This document shows, one piece after another, positions 34,501 through 45,797 of a stretch of 64,000 bases of DNA. This DNA is from Allodiplogaster sudhausi (lineage: Eukaryota > Nematoda > Chromadorea > Rhabditida > Diplogasteridae). The notes beneath the pieces are model-generated. The model did not search any database. It was not told the DNA's origin and saw nothing but the letters and a program-made list of their open reading frames with translations. The stretch covers positions 3,149,001 through 3,213,000 of the forward strand of contig CALZFC010000040.1 in the NCBI GenBank assembly GCA_945643635.1, read 5' to 3'. The position numbers and the translations under genes are program-made. The first letter of the stretch is position 1; each line of letters starts with the position of its first letter.

Positions 34501-37500
34501 GGATTGAATATGCTCTTCCTCTCTTAATGTCTTTTCCCCTCTCTCCCTCTTTTCCTCTCTCCTCTTCTCGTGCTCTTTCTTCTAGTTTTTCTCCGATCTC
34601 TCTTCACTCTCGCTCTCACACACACTCTCTCGAAGTGCATCAATCGAGATCATCCGAATGAATTAGACAGCGGAGCCGAATTTGCTTGTTGGTGACAGCG
34701 GACCTTAAAAGAGGCAGACGCTGAGTGTGGGTCGTTTAAATCTACTTGAGTTGTCTCCCCCTGCCTACTTCACTCGCAAAGCGCCTTTGGCTGTTTCCCT
34801 GAGCAAGTTCTTTTATTGCTGCCATCCTCTTTAATGTCGCGGTGCCCGCGCGTTCCAAGCTTCTTCACGAGGCGCGCGCCTTGCCGTCTAACGTGGTCTG
34901 GTTTATTAGTGTGTCCTATTGAATGGATACTGTAAGGTACCGTTTACAACTGCTGGCAGGAGAGAGCGTCTTGATCTGCATGTCAGAGTCCAGAAGGCGA
35001 GCGATGCAAGCAAAGAGAAGATGGCAGAGGTCGGCGGTTAGGAGTAGAAGAAACTCCGTCCAGGTAGAAGGAGTCACCAGAAAACCGCCACCGGGGGCAA
35101 GGCGAGTGGCGATGGTGGACTGAGGAATCGACTACCGTAACTGGAGTGGGACCAAGTTATCCGCGCGAGACCCAACCGCACCGGGAGCACGCGAAAGGGA
35201 CAGACTGAAGTCAAGGTGTGTGTGACGAGGACTGTGTACAGCTGAAGAGAGAACGAGAGAAAGAGAGAAAGAGAGAGGAAGAGAGCTGAGAACCATCGTT
35301 TCTCTCTACTCTCCGCCCCTTCTCCTTTGATCGTTCGTTGAGCTGTTGCTACGACTAGTAGCCTCTCACGTGACTGAGATGTTTAGTGTGAGTTAGACAG
35401 AGATAGAGAATGAAGGAGAGAGAACTGCAATTGAAGATGCGGCAGAGGAATAAGGGTGACATAACAGCTGCCTCATCTCATCGACATTTTGTCTTCTGAT
35501 CGGACTAGAGACCAAAACACAGGATGTGCATGCATCATCGCGCACCGAGTTTGGTCTATGAACTGATGGGACGGCGAGAGAGTAGAAGGGTAGAGAGGGA
35601 GGGAGAGAGGAAAAGAAAGATGGTGAGAGAGAGAGAGGGCGAGAGAGTGGAAGGGTAGAGAGGGAGAGAGAGAGGAAAAGAAAGATGGTAAGAGAGGGAG
35701 AGAGAGGGCGAGAGAATAGAAGGGTAGAGAGGGAGGGAGAGAGAAAAAAAAAAAAAAAAAAGAGAGATGGTGAGAGAGAGAGAGAGGGAGAGAGAGACGG
35801 AGGGGACAGAACACATATATAAAAATGAAAGTAGAGTAAGCGGAAATCTGAATTCAGCTGAAAATCCAAACAAAGGAAATGGCTAATAGCATTAATCTAT
35901 TATAAGATTATAGTTACATCATTTGATCGTGTATATGTTTCTTGTTCAGTTAGATGATTTGATTACTCTGCTTCCTCTGCTGTGAGTGTGCAAAGACTAC
36001 TGGACAAGGCGGTGCAAGTCTAACGGCCTCTTAACCAATGATTCCCCTTCATTTATTACCTCCACCCTACTCCTTTTGCAGAGTTGTAGAAGGAATAGTT
36101 GAAGTGAATTGGAAGCGGACGTGCATACAGAAGAGTAATGATAAAGGGACCACGCGAAGAAAATGCACTGATAGTGGAGGGGATCGATAATAAAGAACCA
36201 ATTATTTGTGTTCTCTCCCTCATTCCTTCGTCTGGAAATGATTCAAAGCGATTCGAGGCAGTTTTAACGCAAGAAAATTATGTATTAGGCTACCTAAAAA
36301 TATATCTGTCCAACATGCAAGAATATTGGATGAGAGTGTTAGATAAATCTCTCAACCCCAAAGATGCAGAACCATAGAGATAATAGGCATATTATCAAAA
36401 AGAGACTTTTCAGGCTACCAAATAAATAGCTTAGTGTTGTCCTGATTCTTTTCTTTTGTTCCCCTCTCACCTGCCGATGTTATGTTGTTCTTCAGTGCGT
36501 AGTTGATTCTTTGCATCTTTGCTCTTCCACCTTGTGTATTTCAAGCGATAAGCAGAGAGACAGCTAGAAGCAGTAGAAACATGCACACATAATTGGTACC
36601 GTCACATCTTTGCCAGTGGGCAAGAGATGGATGAGAGAGAGCGCGTCTTACGGAGAGAGCGGAAAAGATGCAGAGAAAGTAGGCAATTTTGGTGGTTTGA
36701 TCTTACAGCAGTCTGATCTCAACGCGATGGGAGGGCGCAGGGTAAGAGCAGTCATTGTCAGCCAGAGAGGCGTCCGCGCTGCCGTCCATCAGCTGTTTGT
36801 ATTTTCTCCCTTTTACTCTGTCTCTTTCTCACTCTTTCTCTCTCAGTATCTCTCTCTCCTTCCCTCTCTCTCTCTCCCTCTTACTCTGTCGCTTTCTTTC
36901 CCTTTCTCCTCATCTTTCACCATCTCTCTCCCTCTCTCTCTCCCTCTTTCCTTCTCTCTCCCTCTCTCCTTATCTCTCCCTCTTTCACTTTCTAAGAATG
37001 CTTTGATGTTTCCACCTTGTGTAGATTACTTGCTGGTTGCACTTTTGGTGTATCATGCTATGAAATCAAAGTCTAAATAACTCTTCTCGTTTACTCAACC
37101 GGAATGTTGTATCTACATATTCTGCTTGCATCTTTGAATTTGTAATGCAAATTATCCCTTCTTCCCGCAGAAGTTTTGCACCAAGTAGAATGAGAAGACA
37201 AATTACTAGATATCAGTATGCAATCAACACTGATTTTAATAATAAGTAAATATTCGCAGTACCAAAACATATCTGGCTGCAAATCAAAGTCTATCGCCAA
37301 AAGACATTCTGTTCGAAATTGTGGTTCTGCCTGCAGCGAATGTTATTTTATCTTTCAATAGAGTGTGAGATGATCTTCGAGAAAGTGTTTTCCAAGATTA
37401 AAGCAAGAAGGAATCAAGATAGATTCAAAAGCTGTTTCGTCTCAAAAATTGCAAATGTAAAGTGAATGAGAAGAATAGCTGCATTTCACGTCATTTATCA

Positions 37501-37862
37501 TTTTATATGGCGGGTTTTCTTTTCTTCCGATCGATTGGAGAGTAAGAAAAGAAGTTAAGAATTAATTAAGGTACGAGCTGGTGCGTTCGAATGTTAGAGC
37601 GAAGAATGGAGGGGACACGTGGAAGCCACGTGGGCGTTCATTTGAGTTAGCCGAGTGGTTTGGTTGAGGAGAGAGAGATTGGCTGGGAGAGATTGATTGG
37701 GAGAGAAAGAGGGGGACCATAGCCTCAAGCTCATTTCTTCAAACACGGAACCATGCTTTTAGGCTTACCTTAGCAAGGCAGATTCATCGATTAATCAGAG
37801 TGAAAAGCTTATAGATCTTAGCTCTTGACATTCTACTTGTCATATTCCTCTTCATATTCCTC

Positions 37863-37895
<33 letters not shown>

Positions 37896-40800
37896 AGTTG
37901 TCTCTCTCTCTCTCTCACTTGCTTTCGCTGTCCCTCTTTCAATCCAGCTCACTTTTCTCTGCTTGATGTCAACAGAGCATGCGCTCGGTCTCAGACGACT
38001 CTTTGTCTTCTTCTCTCTGCTGCACTCCTCCGATCAATGCTCTTTTCTTCTCTCTGCTCTTTTCCTACATGAAGCCTCAGAACAGCAAATTAGAAGCAAC
38101 AGGCGCCAGCATGGCGAGACCTGACGGCGGCCTAGCTAGTGACAGCCGGCAGAGAGGGATTGAGACTGGAAGAGAGAGGGAGGACAGAGTGACAGAGGAG
38201 AGAGAGAGAGAGAAGAGAGAGAGAAGATAAAGGGCAGAAAGTAAGAGAGCGGTTTATAGCCTTTTATAAGGGGTATAAATGGCGTGGGAGCGTTTAGGTG
38301 TGACGGAGAAGTTCAAGTGGAAAATAATAGGGAGAAGTGGGAATGGGGGAACTTTCACAGAACGGCTTACGATACTATTATGACGTGAGCAATCGATCCA
38401 CTGGCTCTCTAACATTCTCGTAATGAGATATGTACATACATAGCTTTCTTTCTTTCTTTCTTTCTCATACTTTCTTTGTCAAAGGAAGTTAAACCGGCTG
38501 GTTCAAGCCGAAAAATTGCTCAACAGGGATTTTAGAATTTGGACCCAATTTCTTACTAAAGAAAAAACAACAGATTTCTTCTAGTGCTGTGATGCATTTC
38601 TATAGTCTGCATTTTATATAAACAAGTGGATCGGTGTGCCCATTTTCAAGTAAGAAAAGAGCTGACTTTGGTGACAGACGCCTGCCGAAATCGAGGTCGT
38701 CATCTTGGATGTTCAAGGCACGGCAAACCTGATTACACGCTTCATATTGTGTAATCAATAGCTAGTTACTCATACCTGATCAATATGCATAGTTAACAGA
38801 ACAAGAGGTGCTTCGTCCACTTGAAAGCGATCTGTCTGCCGGGTCCTGCAAGGAATAGATGATACAGTAATTGCGTTAACTTGGCGACTCTTTTTGCTTG
38901 TGGTGTTAAATATGCATCTATGACGAAGACATTCAAGGCCGGCCTGACACGGAGAGTTCTCGGCGAGAAAGTTAAACTCTGAAGAAAGGAAGTGATTAAC
39001 AGAAGTAAAGTGAAAGGAATGAAGATTGTCAAACTGCTTGCATACATAGTTCATAGGCCAAAGTTTCATCGCTCACGTGAAGCGTTTTCGAATTTTGAGA
39101 GTAAATCCAGAAGCTGCAATTAGCCAAGAGTCAGGCCAAACTTCTCTCCACTTCTCACTGACCATCAGCCTTCTTTCACTTAACATCTCCCTTTTCCAGT
39201 CTCTCTTCCGATTTCTCGTTACATAGTCCACGTGCCTCTGGAAAGCAACCAATAATCTCCACCCTCACTTTCTTCATTCGCCCTCAGGACACGATATCTT
39301 TAGTTTTATAAGAGACCCAGGATCACTGAAACGACAACCCTAACGCTAACTTAGACGTTAATCAAAATGAACAGTTCATTCGTCCGATTAAGGGAATCTT
39401 GATTTGACTTAATGAACACCACCGCTAAACAGAGCTCTCGTCTGCCGTGAACCGAAACTCAGCGAAAACTTATTACATCGGAATCATCCGGAAGTGAAAT
39501 CTGTCGATTACTCTTGCATTATGTCATTCTGTAGAGGCTCCCTTTCTCTTGTCTCGCCACGGAAACCGGTCCAAGGGATTGCCAGAATGCGATGGGCAAG
39601 GAATCATAGTGAAGATGAGAAAACTGAGTTCAAGATTGGAAAAGGTAATGGAGTGAATCAAGTAGTTTAATGCCATCAGTTGGGTACTGCACCCATGGCC
39701 AAGGAAACTTCTTGTCTGATGAGCCATTCAGAGAACGATTTAATGACAGATAGAAAGAAGGAAGAGAAGCGGAGAGAGAGCGGACGGTTGGGGAATAATA
39801 AATGAACTTGAAAGATGTGATTGGCGACTGCAGTCGGTCGAGCGTAAGAGGGAGAGAGGCCGGAAGACAGGAAAGCAAGAGTGAAAACCACTGGGCGCAC
39901 TATCTGTTTTTACCCAAGCAGTGAACAAGTATTTCTACTCGAATAGAAAGCCTAATTTGTTATTTCTGCCCGTCTAAGGAATATAAACATATTTACAAGT
40001 TATACTAGAGACATGACAATTGTTATGGGAGGATTCTGGAAGTAAATGACGTATTTGACAACGACACGAGAAAGAACTGTCCGATCATCGAAGAGGCATA
40101 CCAGTATCCATTTGGCTGGACATCAATGTCATCGTAGGACATGTATCTTCTCACTTCGCGGCCGCGCTCTGCGATTACCTCAACCACTTTTTTCTCTTTT
40201 CCATTAACTTTTATATATCTTAAGGTTATTGAACATTTCTTCGGGAAGACCTTTTTTTTATCACACATTAAGCTTCCTTCGTCGGTAATAAAAAGCCCAG
40301 TTGAATCAAAGAAGTGGGCACTCATGTCGAAACCGTTTGTAGTCTAATCGAAAGGGCAAATGCACTTGCAGTGATGGAAAATTAACGAGTGCTGACGTAT
40401 GGCGATAGTGTATTATGAACGAGGAGAGAGAGAGAGAAGGAAAGCGAGAGAGGAGAGGGAACAAAGAAAGAGGAGGAAGAGGAGAGGGAAGAAAAAAAGA
40501 GGAGACAGAGAGGGAGGGAGGAAGGCTAGAAGCACTTCACACTAAGAGAGAACAACAACAAAAGTGCAGAAAACCTCGTAAGGATGAAATAGTGGGTTTA
40601 GGAATAAATCGAACTGAGAGTGTTGATTTGTTTAGTGAGGTGACTGACAACGCCAGAGACTACGACGTACACGAAGTTTGGCTCGATCTCCACCTCGTCG
40701 CCCTCTTCTTCGTACCTTGGTCAGTGGAAAACTCATCGTCAAATATAAAAAATATGTATGTATGTGCATACATACGTGTAGATGCGTGTATGGAAGAATT

Positions 40801-42345
40801 TGTGTTGAGTGGCATAATAAGTAAGAAGTATGTAGATAGGAACCTGGCCTCTACACAGAGATCAGCCAGACGGAGGAGGGAATCGTCGGGGACATCAGAA
40901 AACCGCTTCGTCCTGCAGCGTTTTTCAAAGGAAATGTAAAATACACTTATAGAATTTAAATAACCTTGTTATCAATTAGTAAAATAAGTGCATATTGAGT
41001 ATATGTATTTCTCACCACTTAAGGACTCGTCTGTTGAGTTCTCGCTGTTCTTGCGCAGAGAGAACCATGATTGTATGGAAGACGCCTCTCTCTATCGCCC
41101 AGACCGTGCAAGGCTTCACGGCTGCAAAGTATTAACTTCTACTCAATCAAATGTACATCTAGCATCACGCGATCCTCACAATTAGGAACAAGAAGGCTCT
41201 CCCCTGGGAAAAAACTTAACCTGAAAATTTCTTTACCATTCCTAGAAGTATATCTTAAACCGGGGCAAGCCCTTATTGAGTCCTCCTTGAGTGTTACATA
41301 GCGGTTCTCATAATACGTTTCACTCCACTCTTGATTTCAATCAATTTAATCTCAGAATGAGAAATGAACATAGCTCAAACCTTTGACAGTGGCTGTTCGC
41401 TCGCAGTGATGAAGAATAGCGAGTTCGCCCAAGAGAGCGCCAGCTTCCATGACTCGGATGAGTTGGCCATCCACATACACATGCACCGTTCCCTCTCAAG
41501 CATATCTTCAGTTCAAGCTATGTTATCATTGCGGGAGCATCTCTTTTAATTTGAAATCAATATAGTGTATATAATTGAAAATGCTTGTGCAGAATATCGT
41601 GTTCATAGAGGTGATTGAAACTGTAGGATGGTAGTTGCGCACCTTGGATGACATACATGAGATTTCCAGCATCGCCCTGACGACAGAGAACGGAGCCTGT
41701 GAAGAGAGAGAAGGGAGAGGAAGGAAGGAGGGATGAGAGTACCTGTCTTGACATTGATGGGGGTCATGGCAGTGGCCACTCGCTCTCTCTGCACCGCATC
41801 GAGATGTCTCATGAAGTCATTCGATGCCAGCGACTCGTCTATCAGATCGAACACTCTTCAACATTCACTTCTTTTTTAAGAGAGAAGATATCAGTTCAAT
41901 TTATTTTTATTTAAAAAAAAACCGAAAAATGAAATGTGAATGAAAATGCAGCAAATTAATTTTAACAAATAGCAAGTGAATATAAATTTTTTTTTTGTTT
42001 TGCGTGAAACCCACTCTTGACTCTTCGGGAATGAAATATACTCCGAGCTCACGTCCGATTCAGCAGAAATTGCAACACGACGAGCCTTTTGAGCCTGAGC
42101 CCTGGAATTTATTATGATATTTTAATATCCGCCTTGCGTTATACGCACTAACTAAAAATAAGAGGCAGCTAACCTGTACTTGTCAATTTCCTTCTTTAGC
42201 TGGTCAATCACCTAAAATATCATGATAAGATAGAAAAAAGTATCGTTATTTAATCTTAGAAGAGGGAACAAATTGTGGACCTCATCCCTGAAGGCGATCT
42301 CCTCAAGGAGTTCTTCACGAGTCATTTGCTCCAGCATCTCTCTCT
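31518..42345 (-). CDS. egl-4: cGMP-dependent protein kinase (PKG I / EGL-4 type)
   Basis: A long minus-strand gene. N-terminal zipper: [20 protein letters not shown] (42345-42291) and [13 protein letters not shown] (42211-42174). Autoinhibitory segment: [10 protein letters not shown] (42101-42015). First cyclic-nucleotide domain: SNDFMRHLD (41855-41743), [15 protein letters not shown] (41696-41643), [16 protein letters not shown] (41494-41381) and 41121-41016. The second nucleotide domain (40912-40844, then pieces to about 38.9 kb) is poorly conserved. Kinase: [15 protein letters not shown]...YALK (33628-33499), 33388-33291, [15 protein letters not shown] (33174-33085), YRDLKPEN (33042-32891), [20 protein letters not shown] (32817-32745), [20 protein letters not shown] (32677-32587), [10 protein letters not shown] (32502-32376), 32300-32181, and the tail ESGWDELF (31616-31518, TAG). 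All kinase catalytic motifs are intact. It phosphorylates Ser/Thr targets on cGMP binding. In nematodes EGL-4 controls sensory plasticity, body size and quiescence. The ATG exon is not located. Confidence 0.88.
32055..32073 (+). repeat. Homopolymer C19 run
   Basis: Nineteen consecutive C (poly-G on the kinase sense strand) in the kinase intron between exons 32300-32181 and 31616-31518, inside a pyrimidine-rich tract. Confidence 0.95.
35574..35800 (+). repeat. ~65 bp purine-rich minisatellite, three units
   Basis: Units of the type GCGAGAGAGTAGAAGGGTAG followed by GGGAGAGAGGAAAAGAAAGATGG, beginning near 35574, 35637 and 35706. The third unit contains a poly-A run. Confidence 0.75.
36801..36990 (+). 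repeat. CT-rich microsatellite
   Basis: CTCT/CCCT tract in the large PKG intron. Confidence 0.8.
37859..37917 (+). repeat. (CT)n microsatellite
   Basis: Near-pure CT run in the large PKG intron. Confidence 0.9.
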
Positions 42346-43960
42346 CTGCAATTGGTAGTTGTAATGGTGAATGGGAAGTCCTACGCTTCTATAACAATTA
42401 CAAAAATAACACTTTTGTTCTTAATGTGCAGAAGTATGAACATGTCGGAAGTATAAAGCTTGTTATGCGATAAAACGAAATATAAGTTGATGCCAGAAAG
42501 TAGCTGCCGAGAGGGGCCAAAGAAACGCGTCTGTTTACTGGAAGGGACAAGGCCACGAATCCATCCGGAAGCTGAATTTATGATTCCTAGAGCCTGAGAG
42601 TGGCTAACGAGGCTCTTCATGCCACGGTTCTCCTCCAGAGGCCACTTCACATACAACACTCTCAGCAAATGCTAGTTCACAGTTTGAATCACAGATTCCG
42701 GTGCGCGAGTGTAGATAACGAGAATAAAAGCGTAATGAGGTGTCAATAATATCTCTTATTCACTTTAACTAACTTGCGTTTGTCGATGATTTAGGCGGGT
42801 AGTTTATTTTTTTATGTTCACATACATAACCGACTAACGTTGAACGATAGTTCAAATAATCGAACTGCGTGCAGTCTAAGATGGTTCTATTTACATGAAT
42901 GTATTATGTATGTATGATTCTAGCGGGGATTGAAATATGCGAATTGTAACATGTACATACATATGTACATATGTACATACACAAGAACACTTGATGAAAC
43001 ACAGCAAGCGGAGAGGAGATAGCTAAAGGGAAGAGTGAGGGAGCGAGATGAAATGGTAGCCAAAAATGGAAGTGCCCACTCTGGAGAGATGAGCCTTCTT
43101 TGCAGCTTCAAGGGACGTTTGCGGAAGAGTAATAAGGGACGTATTCAACACACCAATTTCCCGGCCATTGCCTCTCTCTCTCTCTCTAAGGATGAAAAGT
43201 CGAAGAATGATGAGGGGGATAAATGAAAAGAGAAATATCGGGGGAAGACCCAGCACTTCCTCATTTCGCATCAAGACTAGCTTCAAAAACTGTTCATGTG
43301 TATGTATTTAAAGTATATTATCGCTATCTCTGCCTCACCCAGTTTCGGCCTTATCTCGATTTCTCCCTCTCTCTCACATACATACACATTCTATGCTTAT
43401 TCTACTTATGGGCCTAGGCTGAACTTAGAGCACACAATGCATGGAAGGTAATTTGATACAGGGATAGTCGAGCTGAGGAAAACCATTTACAGAAGAGGCC
43501 AAGCTATCTAATTTCGCGATAAACAATTAAACAAAATGACCTGATCGGTAAATTTAAGTAATTGTTATATTCTTTGCAATAAAGCGGGTTTATTAATTTG
43601 GTGATAACATGTATTGAACAGAAAATCGTATTTGCCCACACTTACATATGCCTTTCTTGTGAGTCTTTCTTACTTGAAGAGCTCTTCTAGGTGAATTGTT
43701 TACGACAGATGGCTATGTGTACTTTCGTAGAGTTGCACCTAGAATATTCTCTTACATTCCCAATCCAGGATTCCCGACGGCCGTATTCTGTTCGGCCATT
43801 GGAACTTTGGGCCCGCCGTCTTAATCGCGGATCAGGAAAATTAAGGTCAACTTCTGTCCCCGTGCCGTAACTTTCAGAGCCCAATCGTTCACTGTGAATA
43901 TATTCTAACTCTCACGAGCTCCTCTATGTTAATCGCTCGTTCTATGGTGAACATATCTAG
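42346..43960. other. Upstream region of the PKG gene
   Basis: Likely 5' exon(s) and promoter of the kinase. An open minus-strand frame at 42668-42480 (SLVSHSQALGIINSASG) could be an N-terminal exon, but I could not confirm a junction. A palindromic ACATATGT/TACATA-rich patch lies at 42945-42985. Confidence 0.35.
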
Positions 43961-43980
43961 CATCTCTGTAAATGAAAACA

Positions 43981-44165
43981 GGCTAACTGACAGGAATGTT
44001 GACACAAGAAGGCGAACTGGCAGGATTTGCCGGCAAGAAGGCTAACTGACAAGACTGAACACGCCGAAAAAGGCTAACTGGCAGGTTGCAAAAATTGGAA
44101 GGCCAATTGGCAGGAATTTCTGCTGGAAGGCCTATCAACAGGAGTTGGAAGGCTAACTGACAAGA
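43981..44165 (+). repeat. Subterminal GGCTAACTGACAGG repeats
   Basis: Seven diverged copies at 43981, 44011, 44040, 44071, 44100, 44129 and 44151, spaced about 22-31 bp. They are mirrored by inverted copies near 45696-45780. Confidence 0.85.
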
Positions 44166-44638
44166 ATTTCGAAAATGTTTAATTCTGAAATTGCACCTAG
44201 AGAACAAGTTTAGACAAGTTTAGTGGTTGTTGTGATTTATTTTTTGATAGAGTGGTTTCTTCACGTTCTGGTTCTCCTGCAATTGCCATTTTCGCATAAT
44301 TATTTGCTTATTAAGTGCTAGATGCAAATTGCGAGCAAGCACGCCGGTTCGTTTCGAGCGGCGCTACGCCTTGCTGCTAATCAGCACCTCGATGACCTCT
44401 TTGCACCCCATCTCGTTGCCATCAGGCTCAGGTGCGTACTTTAATTTAGCGGGAGAAGTTCAATGAAGGAACTCTTCATCTGTCGCTCGCAGTGCACAGC
44501 GACTCTTTCCCGTTTCGGACTACAAATAAGTCAGTTGAAAAAGTTACTACATTGAAATGAATCTTGTGTTTGTTCCCGACTTTCTTTATTTCTTGGTCTT
44601 AGTGTCTAGCCTTGTTTTGACGCCTCCTTTTCGTTCAG

Positions 44639-45005
44639 ATCACGCGTAGCTTTCGGCGCGAAGAACCCCGCCAGGCTCTCAACACCAGGTTCAAGAACAT
44701 CATCATGAACTTCAAGCACCTCATCGGCCGAAGGAATTACCCAGGTTAGGGAAGAGATTGTAGGATTTTTCTAATTGTAGGATCGTGACAAGTGGACGGC
44801 GTTGTTCCCGAGCCGAATGGAGAATCGCGAAAGGTATACTTTTTGGAATGTTTGATAATGTGAATGAAAAGAAGATAAATAAATAGTAATTATGCTGCTA
44901 CCTTCCCTCTTCTTTTCCTATCTTCTAAGCGATTGCTTTAGTGAGATTGGCCGTGCCGGATGGATAAGTAGGCCGCGTCCACTACGAGAGCTTCCCTCCA
45001 TCACC
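44639..45005 (+). pseudogene. Captured Hsp110-family gene fragment, frameshifted
   Basis: The piece 44639-44744 reads RVAFGAKN in one frame, then, after a frame change, NTRFKNIIMNFKHLIGRRNY, which matches the N-terminal actin-like ATPase region of Hsp110/HSPA4 chaperones (VAFG.KN...NFKHLIGR). After an intron-like gap with TAG at its 3' end, 44781-44833 reads DGVVPEPNGESRK. A third piece near 44970 reads GRVHYESF. Intron boundaries are retained, so capture was from DNA, not from mRNA. The frame break and stops make it non-functional. Confidence 0.6.
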
Positions 45006-45109
45006 AATCCGACTACGGACTGTTAATTTAACTGGCCAAATCTTTGTAGCATTCTAGTTTTTTCTCTATTCCAGAGAACGGGTATATTGTAGTTATTTCG
45101 TGTTTGTAG

Positions 45110-45451
45110 CGTGGCGCCCTGAGCCTTCCCCGTCTGGTCGTCCCCCTCCGCAATGCCAGTGCCCGCCAGTCCTCGGGCGGCTTCTACGGCTCGAACAACT
45201 TTGACGGCTTCCGCGAGAGTATGAACCACCAGCTGAAGTCGGCTGACCAAACTAAGGAAACCTGGAAGAAGATCTTCTTCGTGTGCTCCATCCCCTGCCT
45301 CGCCCTCACGATGTATGCCGCCTTTGCGGGCAATATTAACTTGCTTGGTAGTGATTGCTTTGAGAATGATCGTCAATCTTTTGAAAAAATAACTCATATT
45401 AAGTCAAATGCTTGTTTAATCGTTTTCCCGTTCGTTCTATGTCATTTCTAA
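45110..45451 (+). pseudogene. Captured COX6A-like gene fragment
   Basis: After an acceptor (TTTGTAG) the frame is open. It gives a basic presequence-like start (RGALSLPRLVVPLRNASARQ), then GGFYGSNNFDGFRESMNHQL, KSADQTKETWKKIFFVCSIP and CLALTMYAAF. This matches the mitochondrial targeting sequence and single membrane helix of cytochrome c oxidase subunit 6A. The conserved C-terminal domain (usually a PFPWGDG-type segment) is absent. The frame instead runs into AT-rich sequence and stops at 45451. It could be a real partial gene, but it lies wholly inside the TIR element. Confidence 0.65.
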
Positions 45452-45797
45452 GGCTGACTTTCTGTGTATACTCTTATTTTGAACCGTCCTGTAGACTTAT
45501 ATTCACTCTTAGACTATGAATCTTCTTACAAATAAGTCTTAAGCTGTAATTGAAAAGTCAGAAAATGCCGGATATAAAGTGTGTTTCATTGTTGTGCTCA
45601 ATGCAAAGTGAAGTTTACAAATTATAGTGCAGATGGATGAGATGGTGCGTGGTTGAATTTGCAAATAGTACCTAGTGCACCTAACGAAACAATCCTGCCA
45701 GTTAGCCTTCCTGCGCTCTTTTGGAAGGCTGATCGACAGGCATGCTGACAGGCCTTCCACAAACCTGTCAGTTAGCCTGTTTTGATTTACAGAGATG

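Larger units (their letters stand above)
33629..38640 (-). other. ~5 kb intron of the PKG gene
   Basis: Lies between the last regulatory-half piece and the first kinase exon. It is far longer than other introns here (mostly 45-150 bp). It holds GA/CT microsatellites, a ~65 bp minisatellite and a GC-richer stretch at 34830-35120, and could contain an alternative promoter or exon. No exon was recognised, and a second nested gene cannot be excluded. Confidence 0.5.
43961..45797. mobile_element. TIR element that has captured host gene fragments (Pack-type)
   Basis: The ends are inverted copies: CATCTCTGTAAATGAAAACA at 43961, and its near-perfect reverse complement ending at 45797 (~37 bp repeat continuing GGCTAACTGACAGG). 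Inside the left end the unit GGCTAACTGACAGG, or a one-to-four base variant, recurs about seven times at ~30 bp spacing (43981-44165). The right end has three inverted copies (45696-45780). No transposase is seen. The interior (44320-45450) is GC-richer and carries exon-like pieces of unrelated conserved genes with their introns, described separately. About 1,837 bp. I could not identify a target-site duplication. Confidence 0.8.
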
